The notes beneath the pieces were generated by a model that searched no databases, was not told the DNA's origin, and saw only the letters and a program-made list of their open reading frames with translations. The position numbers and the translations under genes are program-made. Below, piece by piece: positions 11,113-13,825 of a DNA stretch of 13,825 nucleotides; within the stretch, counting starts at the first letter, position 1, and the number at the start of each line of letters is the position of its first letter. This DNA comes from CAZDYI01 sp964509765 (GTDB lineage: Bacteria; Pseudomonadota; Gammaproteobacteria; Tethybacterales; Tethybacteraceae): NCBI GenBank assembly GCA_964509765.1, contig CAZDYI010000038.1:1-13825 (forward strand), given 5' to 3'.

Positions 11113-13825
11113 CTAAGCCGCGACGGGCTCCTTGCTCGCGGGGTCCGGCTGGGGCGGCTCGTCGGCGCTGACGAACCTGTACCTGTCGCCTTCCTGCACG
11201 AGCCTGTAAGAGCCGTTGTCGCTGCCGGCGGGCTTGTCGCCCGTCAGCCTAACCTTGTGGTCGACGCCGAGCTCGTAGAACGTGTTGTCCTTGACCAGCG
11301 GGAAGGTCTCGCCCGGCTTCTCCTCGGCGGTCTCGCGCAGCTTCACCATCCCGCCGGGGACGTTCTCGAGGACGAAGTTGCCGATCGGCCCGTCCTCGTT
11401 CGCGGCGAGCTCGAGCAGGCGCTCGGTGCGCTCCTCGATCAGGACCCGCTCGCGCTCGGAGGTCTTGTAGTGCACGAGCCCGGTCCCCGCGGGGATCAGC
11501 CGGCCGACGATCACGCTTTCCTTGAGGCCCGTCAGGTCGTCCTTCGTGCAGTTGATCGCCGCCTCGGTTAGCACCTTGATAGTGTCCTGGCAAGCTGCCG
11601 CCGCAATCACCGAGTCGGTCCGGAGCGCCGCCTTGGTTATCCCGAGCAGGATCCGCTCGTAGGCGATCGGCTTCTTCTTCTCGGCGAGCAGCCGCTCGTT
11701 GGTCTCCTCGATCTGGATAACGCTGACTTGGTCGCCCCTGATCAGGTCCGAGTCGCCCGGGTCGACGATGTCCGCGCGCTGGAGCATCTGGTGGATGATC
11801 ACCTCGATGTGCTTGTCGTTGATCGTCACCGCCTCGCCGCGGTAGACGTCCTGGATTTCGCGCACCAGGTGCTCGATCAGGGCATTCGAGCCGATCTGGC
11901 GCAGCACATTGTTGAGGTCGTCCTCTGCGTCTAGCAAATCGTTCACGCGAGAATGATCGTTTATTTGTAGTCTGCATTCTCCAATCGACTGCGCCGCGAT
12001 GATCCCGACGGCCTCGCCCATCTGCACCAGCCGGCCGCGGCCGAGGTCGCGACCATAGCACCTGATGCACAGGCCGCGCCGCGTCTTGCAAGTCACCGGG
12101 CTGCGCACGCCGATCCGGTCGATCTTGCACTCGTCGAGCATCTCGGCAAGCCGCTCGTCGATCAGCGTCCCAGCCGTGATCAGCTCCTTGCCAGAGGTGA
12201 TGCCCTTGACCGGCTCGCACAGCACCCGGCCGAGGGCGCGCGTGCCTAGCGAGACCGTCACCCCCGAGGCGTCGCTGACCTGGCGCAGCGAGATCCCCTC
12301 GCTAGTCCCGCAATCCTCTTCGGTGATCACTAAGTGACCTACATGATCAATAACCTGACGAGTAAGCTCTTCAGCACCGGATTCCTTGGAAATAGCGTTG
12401 AAACTCTCCTTTCTGCCACCGTAAGTTGCTGAGAAGTTCGTGTAAATATTGGGGTTTATGCCAATGTCATCTTTATTCAAGGTGGGCGATAATCCTTCTT
12501 TGGAAATGATATCGAAACATAACCGAATCAAGTCTCCAACAAACCCTTCTGTAGCACCATGACCACAACTCGATACGGAAGCACTGAAAAGGGCAACTAG
12601 GTTGCTTTCGTTCAATGTCACATTGAAGTCATCAATGTTGATTCCATGCGGCATCGTCAAAGACAGAATTGCCCTTCCGACGGTAGTCTCGAGTATCTTT
12701 GGTTTTTCCGAAATTGCATTTCCGACATTGTCAATGAATTTCGGAGTCACCCGTACTTCAACTTTTGCGTGGAGGTCAACCCAGCCGTCCTCGTAGGCAC
12801 GCTTTACCTCCTCTGGATCGGCAAACACCATGCCCTCTCCTCGGGCCCCCTCTTCCTCACGAGAAAGGTAGTAAAGACCATGAGCGATGTCCTGCGTGAG
12901 GTTGAGAACAGGGGATCCATTGGCGGGGGACAGAAGGTTGTTTGACGATAGCATCAACACTCGTGCCTCGGTACGCGCCTCAATGCTAAGCGGAACATGA
13001 ACAGCGAGGTGGTCACCGTTAAATTTGACACCTAACGAAGAACTCACCAATGGGGGTAACTGAATCGCATCACCCTCGACCAATACTGGTTCAAAGGCTT
13101 GAATTCCCAGCCGGCGCAGGGTCGTAGCTCGGCAAAGCAACACAGGATGCTGTCTGATCGCCTCCTCAAGGCAGTCCCAGATCTCGTTGCGGCGCTCGTC
13201 GACCATCTTGCGCGCCAGGCGCATGTGCGCGGCGTGGCCGCGTTCCTCGAGCAGGTGGCACACGAACGGCTTGAACAACTCGAGCGCCATCTCCTTGGGC
13301 AGCCCGCACTGGTGTAGCTTGAGCGTCGGACATACTGCAACGACAGATTTGCCACAGAAGTCGACATGTTTTCCCTGTATAATTTTTTTGAAGCTTCCTC
13401 GATCACCGCAGATGGATCCCGACAGAGACTTTAGCTTTCTTGCCCCATAAGAATCGTTCTGGACACCAGTGCAACTACGATTGTCAAGTAACTCATTCAC
13501 GTCAATCTGAAGCATTCGCTTTTCGTGTGTTACTAGTACCTCTGGCGCATTGAGTTCTAGTAACCTACACAGACGGTTGTTTCTATTGATGATCCGGCGA
13601 TAGTGAACGTTCAAATCTGAAGAAATAAAACTCCTCCCTTCATAAGGTACTAGCGGCCGTAGGCTCGGCGGCAGCACCGGCAGGACCTCGAGGATCATCC
13701 ACTCGGGGTGGATGTTGTTGCGGCGGAACTGCTCGAGCACCCGCAGGCGGCGCGAGTAGTGCTTCTGCTTGCTCACCGCGCGGGTCTTCTTGATGTCATC
13801 GCGCAGACTCTCGACCTCGGCGTCT
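11113..13825 (-). CDS. Catalytically dead RpoC (beta-prime) paralogue, N-terminus beyond right edge
   Basis: This is a second RpoC gene, open for at least 903 codons to a TAG at 11113; residues here are numbered from the GTG at 13776, which is internal because homology continues to the edge. Preserved parts are the PEWMILEVLPVLPPSLRPLVP segment, the clamp helices (about 52-100, RRIINRNNRLCRLLEL and HEKRMLQ), LHQCGLPKEMALELFKPF, HLAVHVPLSIEARTEARVLM, the zinc cysteines C489/C563/C570/C573 and the C-terminal INDKHIEVI to GRLIPAGTGL. Lost parts are the Mg-binding NADFDGD, now GVKFNGD (249-255), and the rim helices and F-loop (deleted after residue 440). The bridge helix (448-474) is degenerate, and the trigger loop plus jaw are gone after E600. 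G+C alternates between about 70% and 40% in blocks. Both large losses are in frame and no stop interrupts the gene, so an intact non-catalytic protein is more likely than a pseudogene. Partner and function are unknown; sigma, NusG or beta binding is an inference. Confidence 0.93.
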   Translation of the reverse strand, partial: DAEVESLRDDIKKTRAVSKQKHYSRRLRVLEQFRRNNIHPEWMILEVLPVLPPSLRPLVPYEGRSFISSDLNVHYRRIINRNNRLCRLLELNAPEVLVTHEKRMLQIDVNELLDNRSCTGVQNDSYGARKLKSLSGSICGDRGSFKKIIQGKHVDFCGKSVVAVCPTLKLHQCGLPKEMALELFKPFVCHLLEERGHAAHMRLARKMVDERRNEIWDCLEEAIRQHPVLLCRATTLRRLGIQAFEPVLVEGDAIQLPPLVSSSLGVKFNGDHLAVHVPLSIEARTEARVLMLSSNNLLSPANGSPVLNLTQDIAHGLYYLSREEEGARGEGMVFADPEEVKRAYEDGWVDLHAKVEVRVTPKFIDNVGNAISEKPKILETTVGRAILSLTMPHGINIDDFNVTLNESNLVALFSASVSSCGHGATEGFVGDLIRLCFDIISKEGLSPTLNKDDIGINPNIYTNFSATYGGRKESFNAISKESGAEELTRQVIDHVGHLVITEEDCGTSEGISLRQVSDASGVTVSLGTRALGRVLCEPVKGITSGKELITAGTLIDERLAEMLDECKIDRIGVRSPVTCKTRRGLCIRCYGRDLGRGRLVQMGEAVGIIAAQSIGECRLQINDHSRVNDLLDAEDDLNNVLRQIGSNALIEHLVREIQDVYRGEAVTINDKHIEVIIHQMLQRADIVDPGDSDLIRGDQVSVIQIEETNERLLAEKKKPIAYERILLGITKAALRTDSVIAAAACQDTIKVLTEAAINCTKDDLTGLKESVIVGRLIPAGTGLVHYKTSERERVLIEERTERLLELAANEDGPIGNFVLENVPGGMVKLRETAEEKPGETFPLVKDNTFYELGVDHKVRLTGDKPAGSDNGSYRLVQEGDRYRFVSADEPPQPDPASKEPVAA
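11931..11990 (-). other. Low-GC patch replacing the RpoC trigger loop and jaw
   Basis: A short island of lower G+C (10 of 30 bases in 11951-11980) sits between two GC-rich blocks of the RpoC-like gene. It encodes the residues after AAQSIGE, where every functional RpoC continues PGTQLTMRTFHIGG. Here the frame instead reads CRLQINDHSRVNDLLD and then rejoins normal RpoC sequence at NNVLRQIGSNALIEHL. The island therefore marks the exact site of the trigger-loop/jaw loss. Confidence 0.85.
12311..13150 (-). other. Low-GC block of the RpoC-like gene covering active-site regions
   Basis: Within one reading frame, G+C drops sharply here; the line 12421-12480 has 21 G/C of 60, against 44 of 60 at 12001-12060. 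The block encodes the altered metal-binding motif, the rim-helix/F-loop deletion and the degenerate bridge helix. Codons such as AAA, TTT, AAT and ATA are frequent, unlike the rest of the cluster, although the protein remains recognisably RpoC. Confidence 0.8.
13331..13650 (-). other. Low-GC block of the RpoC-like gene covering clamp helices, rudder and switch 2
   Basis: Sampled lines give 25 of 60 (13561-13620) and 26 of 60 (13381-13440) G/C, against 43 of 60 in the adjacent block at 13201-13260. The block encodes the clamp helices, which are conserved in protein sequence. It also encodes the rudder and switch 2 region, where the usual RGRFRQNLLGKRVDYSGRS is GSFKKIIQGKHVDFCGKS, with several nucleic-acid-contacting arginines changed. 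Confidence 0.75.

Noticed and set aside
11925..11985. Intein or its scar at the GE-C junction after AAQSIGE
   Set aside because: Only about 20 unrelated residues are present, there are no splicing or endonuclease motifs, and the native PGTQLTMRTFHIGG sequence is missing rather than interrupted.
11113..13825. Simple rpoC pseudogene
   Set aside because: There is no stop or frameshift over at least 903 codons, both large losses are in frame, and zinc cysteines and clamp helices are conserved. It cannot be fully excluded without relatives.

Overview
The window comes from a high-GC bacterium (coding regions near 70% G+C on hand-counted lines). It covers most of the classical transcription/translation cluster on the minus strand. 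In transcription order this runs: tRNA-Tyr(GTA), tRNA-Gly(TCC), tuf, tRNA-Trp(CCA), secE, nusG, rplK, rplA, rplJ, rplL, rpoB, and the first 50 codons of rpoC (cut by the left edge). The order matches the thr/tyr/gly tRNA-tufB-secE-nusG-rplKAJL-rpoBC arrangement known from E. coli. RpoB looks Gram-negative in type: its N-terminus is like E. coli's and it carries a coiled-coil insert where E. coli has beta-SI2. A typical actinobacterium is therefore unlikely despite the GC, but the phylum cannot be fixed from this window. RpoB is also unusually long (1626 residues, against 1342 in E. coli), with three extra segments in its N-terminal half.

The genes are tightly packed. nusG/rplK and rplK/rplA overlap in TGATG, rplA/rplJ overlap in ATGA, and rpoC starts 2 bases after rpoB from a Shine-Dalgarno site inside the end of rpoB. 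Strong hairpins lie in the rplL-rpoB gap and in the tuf leader. A promoter-like site with extended -10 elements lies just upstream of tRNA-Tyr. It overlaps the start of a divergent gene for a 12-TM-type MFS transporter (9839-11059, plus strand).

The exceptional part is the right end (11113-13825, minus strand, open past the right edge). It is a second RpoC (beta-prime) gene, additional to the normal rpoC that begins at the left edge. At least 903 codons are open, and all the active-site elements visible are destroyed. The invariant NADFDGD magnesium-binding motif reads GVKFNGD. The trigger loop and jaw are missing in frame and replaced by about 20 unrelated residues. The rim helices and F-loop are missing in frame. 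The bridge helix keeps its length but has lost most of its invariant residues. By contrast, the clamp helices (main sigma/NusG docking site), the four ZN2 zinc cysteines and the C-terminal domain are preserved.

The gene is also a compositional mosaic: blocks of about 62-73% G+C alternate with blocks of about 35-43%, and every lost catalytic element lies in a low-GC block. The best reading is an intact, catalytically inert RNA polymerase beta-prime paralogue, perhaps a sigma-, beta- or NusG-binding decoy or regulator. I know of no described family that matches it. Its N-terminus, its promoter and any neighbouring second rpoB lie outside the window.
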